Shown piece after piece: positions 1-9,022 of a stretch of DNA of 58,152 nt. The translations under genes were made by a program, and so were the position numbers. This DNA is from Flavobacteriaceae bacterium. GTDB lineage: Bacteria; Bacteroidota; Bacteroidia; Flavobacteriales; Flavobacteriaceae. Each line of letters opens with the position of its first letter. The stretch's first letter is position 1. Under the pieces are notes generated by a model, which was not told the origin of the DNA, ran no database searches, and saw only the letters and a program-made list of their open reading frames with translations. Location of the stretch: positions 1-58,152 of the forward strand of contig CANLLR010000016.1 of NCBI GenBank assembly GCA_947491985.1. The letters are read 5' to 3'.

Positions 1-1899
1 ACAATGCATTTTTTTGTTTTCGAGCATTTTTTTGGTAATCATTTGGTTGATTTTGTTGTCTTCTACCAAAAGAATTTTTTTGTTGTAGATGGTATTTTCA
101 TCATAGTTCTCTTTCTCAACTGGAATTAAAATTGCCGCTGAAACTTCAAAAGGTAAATCGAACGATAAGGTCGATCCCAAACCCACTTTACTATTCAAAT
201 AAATGTTGCCGCCAAGCATGTCAATCAGTTTTTTTACGATTGCCAATCCCAAGCCAGTCCCACCATATTTACGATTGATTTCGATAGAACCTTGTGAAAA
301 ACTTTCAAAAATTGTCTCTAATTTATCTTCGGGAATTCCGATTCCGTTATCGGCCACTTTAAATCCAAGACTAATTTTATTGTCAGTATCAGTATTCATT
401 TGGACGATTACTTTTACAAAACCATCTTTGGTAAACTTTAGAGAATTATTTATTAAGTTCAGAAATATCTGCGAAAGTTTGGTTGGATCTCCAATTAAAC
501 TATTCGGAATGGTATCGTCGATGTCAATGGTAAAAGAGTTGTTATTTTCTTGTGCTACTTCTTTTAATGAGTTTTGAATATTTTGAAGTAATAATTTTAA
601 ATCGAAATTTATTTTTTCAATCGGAATGTTTTGTGATTCGATGCGGTTTATTTCTAAAATATCGTTGATTAATGCAATTAAATAATTACCCGAAAATTGT
701 AGCGAATTTAGGTAATTCAACTGACTCTCATTCGGATTTTCTTCTAAAAGCAAATGTGTTATTCCGTTAATAGCGTTTAAAGGCGTACGCAATTCGTGAC
801 TTATAGTTGATAAAAATTCAGATCGTGAATGAGTGGCTTTTTCTGCTTTTTCCTTGGCAATTTCTAGTTCTTTATTTTTTTCTTGTAATAAAAAATTTGA
901 TCGATTTCGGATAATGTTGTTTTTATACAAGGCCAAACTTAATAGTGATAAAATCGAAATCAAAGCGATGGCTAAAATGCTTATCAGTTTTGAAAAGGTT
1001 TTGTTTTTTTCCTTCGATTAGTTTTCTTTATCCAACTGTTCAATCGATTTTAATCGTTCTATATTTTTGAAGGTTTTAAAATCTTCTACACCAATTTTTA
1101 AAGCATCTAATTTAGAAATAGAATCTTTTAAGCGGATGTGTTGTTTGAGTAATTCGTTGGTTTTTTTATAATTTAATTGTTTTTCGTAGACTTTGCTAAG
1201 CGCCAAAACAATTTTAGATTTCTCTTCAATATTGTTATTCCTATTACTGATAAAGTACGCTTTGTCTAAGTAATTTTTTGCCAAATTGATACGCTCTTTT
1301 TTCAATTCAATTGCACCCACTTGATACAAAGCTTCGGCTTTAGTTTTGTACGAATCAGCAGAGTCCTTTTTAGAAATGATGACATTGAAAAGCTTCATTG
1401 CTAAATCGATCTTTCCCTTTTCTTTTTATACAATTCCTTTTTGAAGGTTGAGTAAATCAATGGCATTCGGAATTTTGATAGTCTGGTAAATCGATTTTGC
1501 TTTATTGAAATTGCTTTCTGCCATACTAAAATTATTCTTTTCCATATAACACAAACCCAGACTATAAAAGGTAAACGCTTGATTTGCTGAAGGTTTTATA
1601 GTAGCATAATAGGCGATGCTTTTTTGGTATTTATCTATAGCATCATTACATTTTTTTAAGTCAAAATAAACACTTCCCAAATTGGCATAACTATCGGCCA
1701 ACTGTTCTTTGTTGTTCGAAACTATCGCATAGTCAATTGCTTTTTAAGAGTAAATAAGACATTCTCTATAGCCATTGTTTTTTTTGTTGAATTTTGCTAT
1801 TTCAATATAATAGTCAACACTGTCAATTTTTTTGACAACGTATTTCTGCGAAAAAAGAAGTATCGGAGTAAGAAAAAAAACCAGCAAAAACTGTTTCAT
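1..1899 (-). pseudogene. TPR-containing hybrid sensor histidine kinase, interrupted by three in-frame TAA codons, 3' end outside window
   Basis: The frame opens with an ATG at 1899 and a signal peptide (MKQFLLVFFLTPILLFSQ). It runs through TPR repeats, a membrane segment (about codons 301-322), a HisKA H-box (SHELRTPLN, His near codon 368), an N-box (NLINNSLKFT), G-boxes (DNGIGI, GGTGLGL) and the start of a receiver domain (ILLVEDNKINQ) at the window edge. TAA codons lie in this same frame at 1744-1746 (codon 52), 1426-1428 (codon 158) and 1018-1020 (codon 294), with no frameshift. The sequence on both sides of each stop reads as normal family sequence. Downstream of the third stop no ATG precedes the kinase domain, so a working kinase is unlikely without readthrough. 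An intact relative would be a membrane sensor that phosphorylates its own receiver. Sequencing error is the main alternative. Confidence 0.85.
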
Positions 1900-1940
1900 G
1901 TCTCGTATTTATATGCTTTACCGAATCTAAAGTAAAGAAA

Positions 1941-2954
1941 TTATTTAGAAACTAAAGCTATCAAATCGATTATTCTCGATGAATAACCAATTTCATTGTC
2001 ATACCAACCTACTACTTTGACCATTTTGTCAATTACAGAAGTGAGTTGCGAATCAAATAAACACGAATTTTTATTTCCAATAATATCAACAGATACAATG
2101 GGATCTTCAGTGTAAGCAACAATTCCTTTAAGGTTTGTTTGCGATGCCAATTGAAATGCCTCGTTGATTTCGGCAATGGTTACTTCTCGTTTTACATTAA
2201 AGGTAATATCCGTTAACGAACCATCGGGAACAGGAACTCTGATGCCACAACCGCCGATTTTTCCTTCCATTTCTGGAAAAATTTTAGTCAATGCTTTTGC
2301 AGCTCCAGTGGTAGTGGGAACTATTGACTGACTTGCACCGCGCGCTCTGCGCAAATCTTTGTGTGGTTGGTCGTGTAAGCTTTGATCTGTCGTATACGAA
2401 TGAACTGTAGTAATGTACGCTTGTTCAATGCCACATAAATCGTTAATAATCTTTATCATCGGAGCGGCGTTGTTTGTGGTGCAACTGGCGTTGGAAATTA
2501 TTTTTTCTGTACCGTCCAAAATCGATTCATTGACACCTAAAACTACTGTTTTGATTTGTGCTTCTTGTTCGTTATCACCTTCATAAGGTGCTGAGAGAAT
2601 TACTTTTTTAGCTCCTGCAACGATATGTTGATTGATTTCATCAAAGGTTTTGAATTTTCCCGTAGCTTCAATTACAATATCAATATATAAACTCGACCAG
2701 TTTAAAAGACTAATGTCTTTTTCATGAAAAAATAGATATGGATGATTGTCAATACGAATTGAATGCTCGTCATAGCTTACTTCATTTGCTAAAATTCCGT
2801 GAATGCTGTCGTATTTTATCAAATGTGCCATCGTTGGATTGTTGGCAATATCATTGATTGCGATTACTTCAATCGAGGGATGATTGAGTAGCAATCGGAA
2901 AACACTTCTTCCAATTCGTCCAAATCCGTTTATAGCGACTCTTGTTTTATTCAT
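1941..2954 (-). CDS. gap: Glyceraldehyde-3-phosphate dehydrogenase
   Basis: This NAD-dependent enzyme oxidises glyceraldehyde 3-phosphate to 1,3-bisphosphoglycerate in glycolysis, in the cytoplasm. The N-terminal Rossmann motif (INGFGRIGR) is followed by an Asp at the end of the second strand (AINDI), which fits NAD use. The catalytic Cys158 lies in SNASCTTNNAAP and His185 in TTVHSYT. The usual C-terminal WYDNEIGYS is present. At 337 residues the length is normal. The ATG start overlaps the end of the upstream cation-transporter gene by 8 bases, so the two are probably co-transcribed. The sequence differs enough from the most common glycolytic form that it may be a second paralogue in this genome (inference). 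Confidence 0.95.
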   Translation of the reverse strand: MNKTRVAINGFGRIGRSVFRLLLNHPSIEVIAINDIANNPTMAHLIKYDSIHGILANEVSYDEHSIRIDNHPYLFFHEKDISLLNWSSLYIDIVIEATGKFKTFDEINQHIVAGAKKVILSAPYEGDNEQEAQIKTVVLGVNESILDGTEKIISNASCTTNNAAPMIKIINDLCGIEQAYITTVHSYTTDQSLHDQPHKDLRRARGASQSIVPTTTGAAKALTKIFPEMEGKIGGCGIRVPVPDGSLTDITFNVKREVTIAEINEAFQLASQTNLKGIVAYTEDPIVSVDIIGNKNSCLFDSQLTSVIDKMVKVVGWYDNEIGYSSRIIDLIALVSK

Positions 2955-3834
2955 TGGGTTCGATGTGAATTAATACGTGACCTAATTGCGGAATTTTCTC
3001 TCGTAAAGTATCTTTCAAATGGTGCGCAATATCGTGTCCATCTTTAACTGAAATAGTTGCATCAACTGTAGCGTGAAGATCAACATGGTAGACCATTCCA
3101 GCTTTTCTAATAAAACATTTTTCGGTATTTATAACACCTTTCACTTGATGGGAAACTTCACGAATTTCGATAATTAAGTCGTCATATACATGCTCGTCCA
3201 TGATTTCACCCAAAGCAGGACGAAAAATTAAATAACTATTGTACAAAATAAATCCCGATGCAAAAAGCGCTGCCCAGTCGTCTGCCGATTCGTAACCTTT
3301 ACCTAAAAACAAGGCAATAGATATTCCGATAAATGCAGCTACCGAAGTAATGGCGTCACTGCGATGGTGCCAAGCGTCGGCTTTCAATGAAGAACTATTG
3401 GTGAGTTTACTTTTTTGCATTACCAAACGAAACGAAATTTCTTTCCAAATGATGATAATTCCGAGTACTATTAATGTCCACGTTTTTGGTAAATCATGTG
3501 GCGTTTGAATATTTAAAATGCTTTCATATGCAATAATAGTAGCTGAAGTAATTAAAAAACCAACAACCAAAAAAGTAATTAGTGGCTCGGCACGACCATG
3601 ACCATAGGGGTGATTGTCGTCGGCAGGTTTATTCGAATATTTGATTCCGAATAAGACTAAAAAGGAAGAAAAAATATCAGTAGTTGATTCAATCGCATCA
3701 GCAATCAATGCATATGAATTTCCAAAAAAACCAGCCAAACCTTTAACCAACGCTAAAATAGTATTTCCAATTAAACTGAAATACGTAGCGTTTATAGCAG
3801 TTTGTTGGTGAGTTATTGCAGGTTTATTGGTCAT
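2947..3834 (-). CDS. Cation diffusion facilitator family transporter
   Basis: This is an inner-membrane antiporter of the CDF family, which exports divalent metals such as zinc, iron or cadmium. An early membrane helix carries LIADAIESTTDIFSS, with the paired Asp residues of the metal site. A later one carries HHRSDAITS, the HxxxD half of the same site. The cytoplasmic C-terminal domain (about 210-295) is His-rich (DGHDIAHHLKD), as in FieF-like members. The 295-residue length is typical. It lies 5 bases downstream of lipA and overlaps gap. The metal cannot be told from sequence alone. Confidence 0.9.
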   Translation of the reverse strand: MTNKPAITHQQTAINATYFSLIGNTILALVKGLAGFFGNSYALIADAIESTTDIFSSFLVLFGIKYSNKPADDNHPYGHGRAEPLITFLVVGFLITSATIIAYESILNIQTPHDLPKTWTLIVLGIIIIWKEISFRLVMQKSKLTNSSSLKADAWHHRSDAITSVAAFIGISIALFLGKGYESADDWAALFASGFILYNSYLIFRPALGEIMDEHVYDDLIIEIREVSHQVKGVINTEKCFIRKAGMVYHVDLHATVDATISVKDGHDIAHHLKDTLREKIPQLGHVLIHIEPNE

Positions 3835-3839
3835 TATAC

Positions 3840-4709
3840 TTATAAAATATGTTTCTGAGCATGATAACTAGAACGCACCAAAGCGCCACTTTCTACATGA
3901 CGAAATCCCATTTCTTTCCCTATTTTTTCATACTTCTCAAATTGCTCAGGCGTTACAAAAAATTTAACTGGTAAATGTTTTTTGCTCGGTTGTAAATATT
4001 GACCAATAGTCACAATATCCACGTCGTTATGGCGCAAATCTTGCATGGTTTGTATTACTTCTTCTTCGGTTTCACCAAGTCCAAGCATGATACCCGATTT
4101 CGTTCTTTTGATTCCTTTTTCTTTTAAATATTTCAAAACAGCCAAACTTCGGTCGTATTTGGCTTGGATGCGCACTTCTCGGGTTAATCGTCGCACGGTT
4201 TCAACATTATGGGAAACGACTTCTGGATTGGCTTCAATAATTCGGTCGATGTTGCGTTCTACGCCTTGAAAATCAGGAATCAATGTTTCTAAAGTTGTTT
4301 CTGGATTCATGCGTCGAATGGCTTGAATGGTTTCGTACCAAATGATGGATCCCATGTCTTTAATATCGTCACGATCTACGCTAGTAATTACGGCGTGTTT
4401 GATTTTCATGATTTTAATGGAACGCGCCACTTTTTCAGGTTCGTCCCAATCTACATCTTCAGGTCGCCCTGTTTTTACGCCGCAAAAACCACACGAACGC
4501 GTACAAACATTTCCTAAAATCATGAATGTTGCAGTGCCTTCGCCCCAGCATTCGCCCATATTCGGACAACTTCCTGAAGTGCAAATTGTGTTGAGTTTGT
4601 ATTTGTCAACTAAGCCCCGAAGTTCGGTGTATTTTTGACCAATTGGCAATTTCACTTTTAGCCATTTTGGTTTTCCTATTGGTAAGATGTTTTCAGCAAC
4701 AGATTCCAT
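3840..4709 (-). CDS. lipA: Lipoyl synthase
   Basis: LipA is a radical-SAM enzyme that inserts two sulfurs into protein-bound octanoyl groups to make the lipoyl cofactor of 2-oxoacid dehydrogenases and the glycine cleavage system. The auxiliary-cluster motif [12 protein letters not shown] sits near residues 43-54 and the radical-SAM motif CTRSCGFC near 69-76. The C-terminal RSSYHA supplies the Ser ligand of the auxiliary cluster. I chose the ATG at 4709 (MESVAEN) because the frame extends upstream only to a TTG at 4718 and the family begins about here. That gives 289 residues, the usual size. Confidence 0.95.
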   Translation of the reverse strand: MESVAENILPIGKPKWLKVKLPIGQKYTELRGLVDKYKLNTICTSGSCPNMGECWGEGTATFMILGNVCTRSCGFCGVKTGRPEDVDWDEPEKVARSIKIMKIKHAVITSVDRDDIKDMGSIIWYETIQAIRRMNPETTLETLIPDFQGVERNIDRIIEANPEVVSHNVETVRRLTREVRIQAKYDRSLAVLKYLKEKGIKRTKSGIMLGLGETEEEVIQTMQDLRHNDVDIVTIGQYLQPSKKHLPVKFFVTPEQFEKYEKIGKEMGFRHVESGALVRSSYHAQKHIL

Positions 4710-4728
4710 ACGATGCAATTTTGAACTG

Positions 4729-4736
4729 CAAAGATA
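4729..4736 (-). promoter_or_regulatory. Candidate -7 box upstream of lipA
   Basis: On the minus strand this reads TATCTTTG, a match to the Bacteroidetes TAnnTTTG element, 20 bases upstream of the chosen lipA ATG. No convincing TTG lies about 20 bases further upstream, so only half of the promoter is supported. Confidence 0.35.
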
Positions 4737-4914
4737 CGAATGTAGATGGTAGAATTTTGCTTTTAAAATTCAGATTTTATATAAAAATTTCACAAGAATT
4801 TATAGTAAACTATCCAAAGCAAATCAAAGAGGCTTAGCAAGAGTTCGGGAATTGTCTCATACCCACTTGTCTATACCTCGCGTTATTAATCAAATCGCGA
4901 TGAATAGAATTTTA

Positions 4915-6159
4915 TTATTCAACAAAATCAAGTTCTTTGCCATGGGTTTCTTCAATGGTAACAGTAGCGTAAATTCCCAAACTAAAAGCTACAATACCGA
5001 TAAGTGCTGCCGAAATAATAACCGAAGTATTTTGCTTGAAAAAGTCGAAACCAATTAGCATTACTGGTAATAATCCACGCACCATATTGGGGACAGTTGT
5101 CGTGGCAGTACTTCGAATATTGGTTCCAAACTGTTCGGCAGCTACAGTAACAAACATGGCCCAATAACCAGTTCCCAATCCTACCCAAGCACAATAAAAA
5201 TAGTACATCTTCTCTGATTTTTCGCCACTAAAGAGCAAAAGCAATACCCCTACAATTGTAAAAAGCATCATGTACAAAATGGCCTTTTTTCGGGATTGCA
5301 AAACATGTGATATAAAACCACTCGCAAAATCACCAACTGAAATTCCAATATACGCCCACATGATTGCTTTTCCGGGTACTATAGATGTGATACCCATTTC
5401 TGGTGCAAATTGATTAGCCATCATAGCTAGAATTCCGATGCAAAACCAAGTAGGTAAACCTATAGCGATGCATTTCATGTATTTTATAAATCGTATTTTA
5501 TTAGTAAAAAAAGATAAAAAATTGCCTTTTGAAAGATGCGTTTGCTTTTCTAAGTTGGTATACATTCCGCTTTCTAAAACACTAACCCGAAGCAGTAATA
5601 AGAGCAATCCCAATCCGCCACCAACATAATACGCTATTGTCCAATTACCAGCCAATTCGACGGTTAATTGCGCCACTACTGCACCGAGTAATCCAAATCC
5701 TGCCACGATAGAAGTGCCAATTGCACGGAGTTCTTTTGGTAAGCTTTCAGCGACTAATGTAATTCCGGCTCCCAACTCGCCTGCCAGACCAACTCCAGCT
5801 ATAAATCGTAAAATAGCATACAACATTCCTTTGTCTTGTATCGGAATATAGGGTAAAAATCCACACGCGATATTGGCTAACGAATACACCAAAATCGAGC
5901 CGAACAAAACAGATAAGCGTCCTTTTTTGTCACCTAGAATTCCCCATATAATGCCTCCAAGCAGCAAGCCAAACATTTGATAGCGAATAATTATTGTACC
6001 TACTATATCGACGTCTAAACCCAAGGTGTTCAGACTTGGAACACGAACGATTCCGAACAGTAATAAGTCGTAAATATCAACAAAATAGCCTAATGCGGCT
6101 ACAATAACAGGAAAACCCAATAGGTGTTTTACTTTTTCTTTAGAGGTAAATTTTCGCAT
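4915..6159 (-). CDS. Major facilitator superfamily transporter
   Basis: This polytopic inner-membrane protein of 414 residues has about twelve hydrophobic segments. The MFS loop motif between helices 2 and 3 is clear (GIIWGILGDKKGRL, residues 69-82), and a second acidic/glycine motif, RFIAGVGLAGELGAGITLVAE, marks helices 4-5. The overall pattern resembles the metabolite:H+ symporter branch (sugar, organic-acid or aromatic-acid carriers), but the substrate cannot be read from the sequence. It is alone on the minus strand, with 205 bases to lipA downstream and a terminator-bearing gap upstream. Confidence 0.85.
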   Translation of the reverse strand: MRKFTSKEKVKHLLGFPVIVAALGYFVDIYDLLLFGIVRVPSLNTLGLDVDIVGTIIIRYQMFGLLLGGIIWGILGDKKGRLSVLFGSILVYSLANIACGFLPYIPIQDKGMLYAILRFIAGVGLAGELGAGITLVAESLPKELRAIGTSIVAGFGLLGAVVAQLTVELAGNWTIAYYVGGGLGLLLLLLRVSVLESGMYTNLEKQTHLSKGNFLSFFTNKIRFIKYMKCIAIGLPTWFCIGILAMMANQFAPEMGITSIVPGKAIMWAYIGISVGDFASGFISHVLQSRKKAILYMMLFTIVGVLLLLFSGEKSEKMYYFYCAWVGLGTGYWAMFVTVAAEQFGTNIRSTATTTVPNMVRGLLPVMLIGFDFFKQNTSVIISAALIGIVAFSLGIYATVTIEETHGKELDFVE

Positions 6160-6189
6160 AGTATATCAAAATAGCAGGCGAAAAGTACT

Positions 6190-6224
6190 AAAAAAACCTA
6201 TCTCTTTTGTAATTAGGAGACAGG
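6190..6224 (-). terminator. Rho-independent terminator after the tonB-type gene
   Basis: Stem arms 6217-6224 and 6197-6204 (CCTGTCTC / GAGATAGG on the minus strand, one wobble pair) are followed on the minus strand by a run of seven T. It lies 33 bases downstream of the TonB gene stop. Confidence 0.7.
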
Positions 6225-6256
6225 AATTTTAGTAAAATATAGTTATCAAAAAGTAG

Positions 6257-7072
6257 TTAATTCATTTGAATTTTTATAGGTAAAGTGTATTGTGTTCTAA
6301 CATATTTTCCGTTTTTGACACCTGGTTTCCATTTGGTTTTCAGTGCTTTTAGAACCCGAACAGCTTCTTTGTCTAATCCATATCCCGGATTTCGCAGTAC
6401 TTGTATATCGGTCATACTACCGTCTTTTTCAATTACGAAAGAAACATTTACTCGAACCGATGCTATATCATCAATAGTCGGTTTTTCAAAATTTTTACCA
6501 ACATACTCGTAAAATTTTGCCATTCCACCTGGGAATTCAGGTTGTTCGTCTAATAATGCAGGAATTTCTGGGCCAGTTGGTGTGTTGTTTCCATTTTCAA
6601 TTCTGCCACCACTTGATCCTGTTTCACCTTCTGAGCCTGTTCCTGTTTCTGTTCCTCCGGAAGTTGTTCCGTTTGTAGGATTGGTAAGTGTTTCCGGAAT
6701 GTTTGGCTCTGAATCAACTGTAGCTACAACCACATAATTTTGTGATGTAATTGGATTAATAGTAGAATACGGATTATGTTTTACAGGTGCAATAGGTTCA
6801 ATTTTTGGTAGGTCAACCGGCGGTTTAATATTCACCACGACTATAGTAGTGTCATAGGGTTCTGTCAACGGAACAAGAGGAGGATGATTTCCGAAAGAGC
6901 TTAAAAGCAATCCAAATCCAGAAATGGAGCCAATAAAGAACAATCCTACAAAAAAAGCGGCGAGTGTTGTTCTAGCACTTTGTTGACGCAATTGATAAGC
7001 GCCGTAGGCTTTGTTTTTTCCTTCAAAAACAAGGTCAATCCATTTTTTTTCAAAGATACTTACGTTTGACAT
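6257..7072 (-). CDS. TonB-family energy transducer
   Basis: TonB proteins couple the inner-membrane proton gradient to outer-membrane TonB-dependent receptors. Residues 1-35 are cytoplasmic with the Bacteroidetes pattern FEGKNKAYGAYQLR. A single membrane helix spans about 36-57. A linker rich in Pro, Thr and Gly with a TGTGSEGETGSSGG stretch spans about 60-170. The C-terminal TonB domain follows (from EFPGGM to PIKIQMN), including SFVIEKDGSMTDIQVLRNPG and the terminal strand. The 271-residue length is normal. No ExbB or ExbD gene is adjacent, so it must work with a motor encoded elsewhere. Confidence 0.93.
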   Translation of the reverse strand: MSNVSIFEKKWIDLVFEGKNKAYGAYQLRQQSARTTLAAFFVGLFFIGSISGFGLLLSSFGNHPPLVPLTEPYDTTIVVVNIKPPVDLPKIEPIAPVKHNPYSTINPITSQNYVVVATVDSEPNIPETLTNPTNGTTSGGTETGTGSEGETGSSGGRIENGNNTPTGPEIPALLDEQPEFPGGMAKFYEYVGKNFEKPTIDDIASVRVNVSFVIEKDGSMTDIQVLRNPGYGLDKEAVRVLKALKTKWKPGVKNGKYVRTQYTLPIKIQMN

Positions 7073-7210
7073 GATATAGAGTTTTTTGGTTAAGTATCGA
7101 TGTTACATAAGCGTAGTTTTGGTATCTGTAATTATAACGCTGATAGTGACTTAAATATTGTTGGGAGTTATGAAAAAGATACTAGATGAAAGAGATTCAT
7201 AACAATTAAA

Positions 7211-7244
7211 ATAAAAAAAGCCGCTGGCAATTTCCAACGGCTTC
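7211..7244 (-). terminator. Rho-independent terminator after the choice-of-anchor-L gene
   Basis: On the minus strand the stem AGCCGTTGG / CCAGCGGCT encloses a short loop and is followed by a run of T. It lies about 20 bases past the stop codon of the secreted protein gene. Confidence 0.8.
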
Positions 7245-7265
7245 ATTAATTTATGTAATTGCGTA

Positions 7266-8324
7266 TTATCGAATAACTAATTTTTGTATAATTTTTTCGG
7301 AGTTATCCAATACGAATTCAATAATGTAAGTGCCTGTTGTAAGATCTTGGGTATTGAGTTCGATATCTGTTCCTGTAGTTTTAGTTTGTTGTAAAGCACG
7401 TCCTTGAACATCATAAATAGTAATTTCTGAAATGCTATAGGCTGCATTAATGTGAATAAAATCAGTTGCTGGATTTGGATATAGTGTTACTTTTTCTGTA
7501 GTGTAATTTTCGTTACCTAGTGTAGCTGCGCGTAAACTTCCTGCAGTCAAGAAAATGGCCGAATCTAATGCATTGTCACCTACATTAGCGATAGCAAATT
7601 TTAAATGATAGGTTTGTCCAGAAGTCACTGGGCCGGAAGCTGTAAATTCTGTAGAAAGTCCGTCGTATTGAACTTCCGGGTTTAAAACGGGATTACTCCC
7701 AGTGCCATTATTGACATAGTATTGGCAATACTCACAGGGTCCAGTATTTGAAATTCCATTATTCAAATTGTTGATAGTAACTGGAGTTGCGGTTCCTGGA
7801 ATGGTTGCAATATTGATAGCACTGTTACTAAAAGGTCCTGCTATACCGGGTCCGCTAAGGAACAATCCAAAAGTATCATTAAAACTCGAATTAGTAAATT
7901 CTGGGTACTCTTCAGAAGCAAAAATATATTCAAAAAGCACTGTATTTCCTGTTGGAACAAAATCAAATTCGATAGTGCACACATTTCGAACCGTATTTGT
8001 TGTAATCAGAGCCAAATCACTATCTCCTGAAATAGGGGCACTAGTTACATTGGTAGCTCCACTGCTGTTATTTGGTCCAGAAGCAAGTATCGCTTTTCCA
8101 GTAGCTAAAAGCAATCCTTGGCTGGCGCCAATGCCTATATCTCCATTGGAGAATCGCGCTACTTGGTCGCGAATGGCGAGTGCGTTAGATTCAGTTCCGT
8201 TAAATTTAATGTTGCTTATAGTTACATTTGGACCAGCAAATGTGTTAAGTACCAGTTCTTGTGGGGTGAAGGTTGTAGTGACAGCTAACTGCGAGAACAC
8301 TGAAAAACCTACCAAAAGTAACAA
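7266..8324 (-). CDS. Secreted choice-of-anchor-L protein with type IX (type A) sorting domain
   Basis: This is a surface or extracellular protein of unknown function. The body matches the choice-of-anchor-L pattern (FASEEYPEF, then NDTFGLFLSGPGI). The last 75 or so residues are a type A sorting domain (VTLYPNPATDFI ... IYDVQGR ... GTYIIEF ... KLVIR), which directs export by the type IX system and cell-surface attachment. The first usable standard start is TTG at 8324, giving MLLLVGFSVFSQ with no basic N-terminus. Eight codons upstream the frame reads ATA AAA AAA ACA, so an ATG in place of the ATA at 8348-8346 would give an ideal signal peptide (MKKTLLSILLLLVGFSVFSQ). No in-frame ATG exists before the stop at 8375. 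The start is therefore either ATA, TTG, or lost by mutation. Confidence 0.85.
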   Translation of the reverse strand: MLLLVGFSVFSQLAVTTTFTPQELVLNTFAGPNVTISNIKFNGTESNALAIRDQVARFSNGDIGIGASQGLLLATGKAILASGPNNSSGATNVTSAPISGDSDLALITTNTVRNVCTIEFDFVPTGNTVLFEYIFASEEYPEFTNSSFNDTFGLFLSGPGIAGPFSNSAINIATIPGTATPVTINNLNNGISNTGPCEYCQYYVNNGTGSNPVLNPEVQYDGLSTEFTASGPVTSGQTYHLKFAIANVGDNALDSAIFLTAGSLRAATLGNENYTTEKVTLYPNPATDFIHINAAYSISEITIYDVQGRALQQTKTTGTDIELNTQDLTTGTYIIEFVLDNSEKIIQKLVIR

Positions 8325-8470
8325 TATTGAAAGTAATGTTTTTTTTATAAAATTAAATTTTTTCGAAAGATATTAAATAGTATTAATCAAGTGAAATTTT
8401 ATAGTTAAATTATAAAAAATAATGACTTAGTAATAGTAAAATCTCTGGGAAACAAATTGAAATGAACATA

Positions 8471-9022
8471 TTAGCGCTTATTCTGAATGATTTCTGCCAA
8501 TAATTTTTTTGCGCGAAGGAGTTTTATTTTGACATTACTCAACGGCTCTTCCAATTGTTCGGCAATTTCTTGGTAACTCATTTCTTGAAAATAACGAAGT
8601 TGAATGACTTCTTGATAGTGCGGTTTTAATTCTTTGATGTATTGCAACAATTGCGAAAGATTTTGAACCGTTATTAATTCATCTTCTGCCGATGGCGAAC
8701 TATCGGCGACATTGTAAGCTTGTTGATCATCTTCATCGGTGATTTCAATAAAAATACTCGACTTTTTTTTGCGCAACATGTCGATGTGAACATTTTTAGC
8801 AATAGCAATTAGCCACGTATTGAATTGAAAATCAGGATTATATAAAGCAATTTTATCAAACGCTTTAGAGAACGTTTCGATGGCAATGTCTTCAGCATCG
8901 GTCTCGTTTTCGGTTCGTTTGAGCATGAATCCGTAAACCTCATTCCAATAATGATCGAGCAAATAGGTAAATGCTACTTGATCGCCTTTTTTTGCTTTAT
9001 TAATGTGGTGAATTATTTCCAA
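8471..9022 (-). CDS. ECF-type RNA polymerase sigma factor
   Basis: This group-4 sigma factor directs RNA polymerase to a specific promoter set. Region 2 covers about residues 10-80 (DAEDIAIETFSKAFDKI, then FNTWLIAIAKNVHIDMLRKKK). Region 4 covers about 125-180 (LKPHYQEVIQLRYFQEMSYQEIAEQL, a helix-turn-helix). The 183-residue length is typical. The frame has no ATG at the expected place. The start is TTG at 9022, and the first internal ATG (codon 33) would remove part of region 2. The gene overlaps the upstream glycosyltransferase by 10 bases. No anti-sigma factor gene is adjacent, so its signal is unknown. Confidence 0.9.
   Translation of the reverse strand: MEIIHHINKAKKGDQVAFTYLLDHYWNEVYGFMLKRTENETDAEDIAIETFSKAFDKIALYNPDFQFNTWLIAIAKNVHIDMLRKKKSSIFIEITDEDDQQAYNVADSSPSAEDELITVQNLSQLLQYIKELKPHYQEVIQLRYFQEMSYQEIAEQLEEPLSNVKIKLLRAKKLLAEIIQNKR

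Noticed and set aside
203..577. Plus-strand ORF of 124 residues (and one at 833-1021)
   Set aside because: Antisense shadow of the conserved kinase reading frame on the minus strand.
7768..8376. Plus-strand ORF of 202 residues
   Set aside because: Antisense to the choice-of-anchor-L protein gene; no homology features in the reverse frame.
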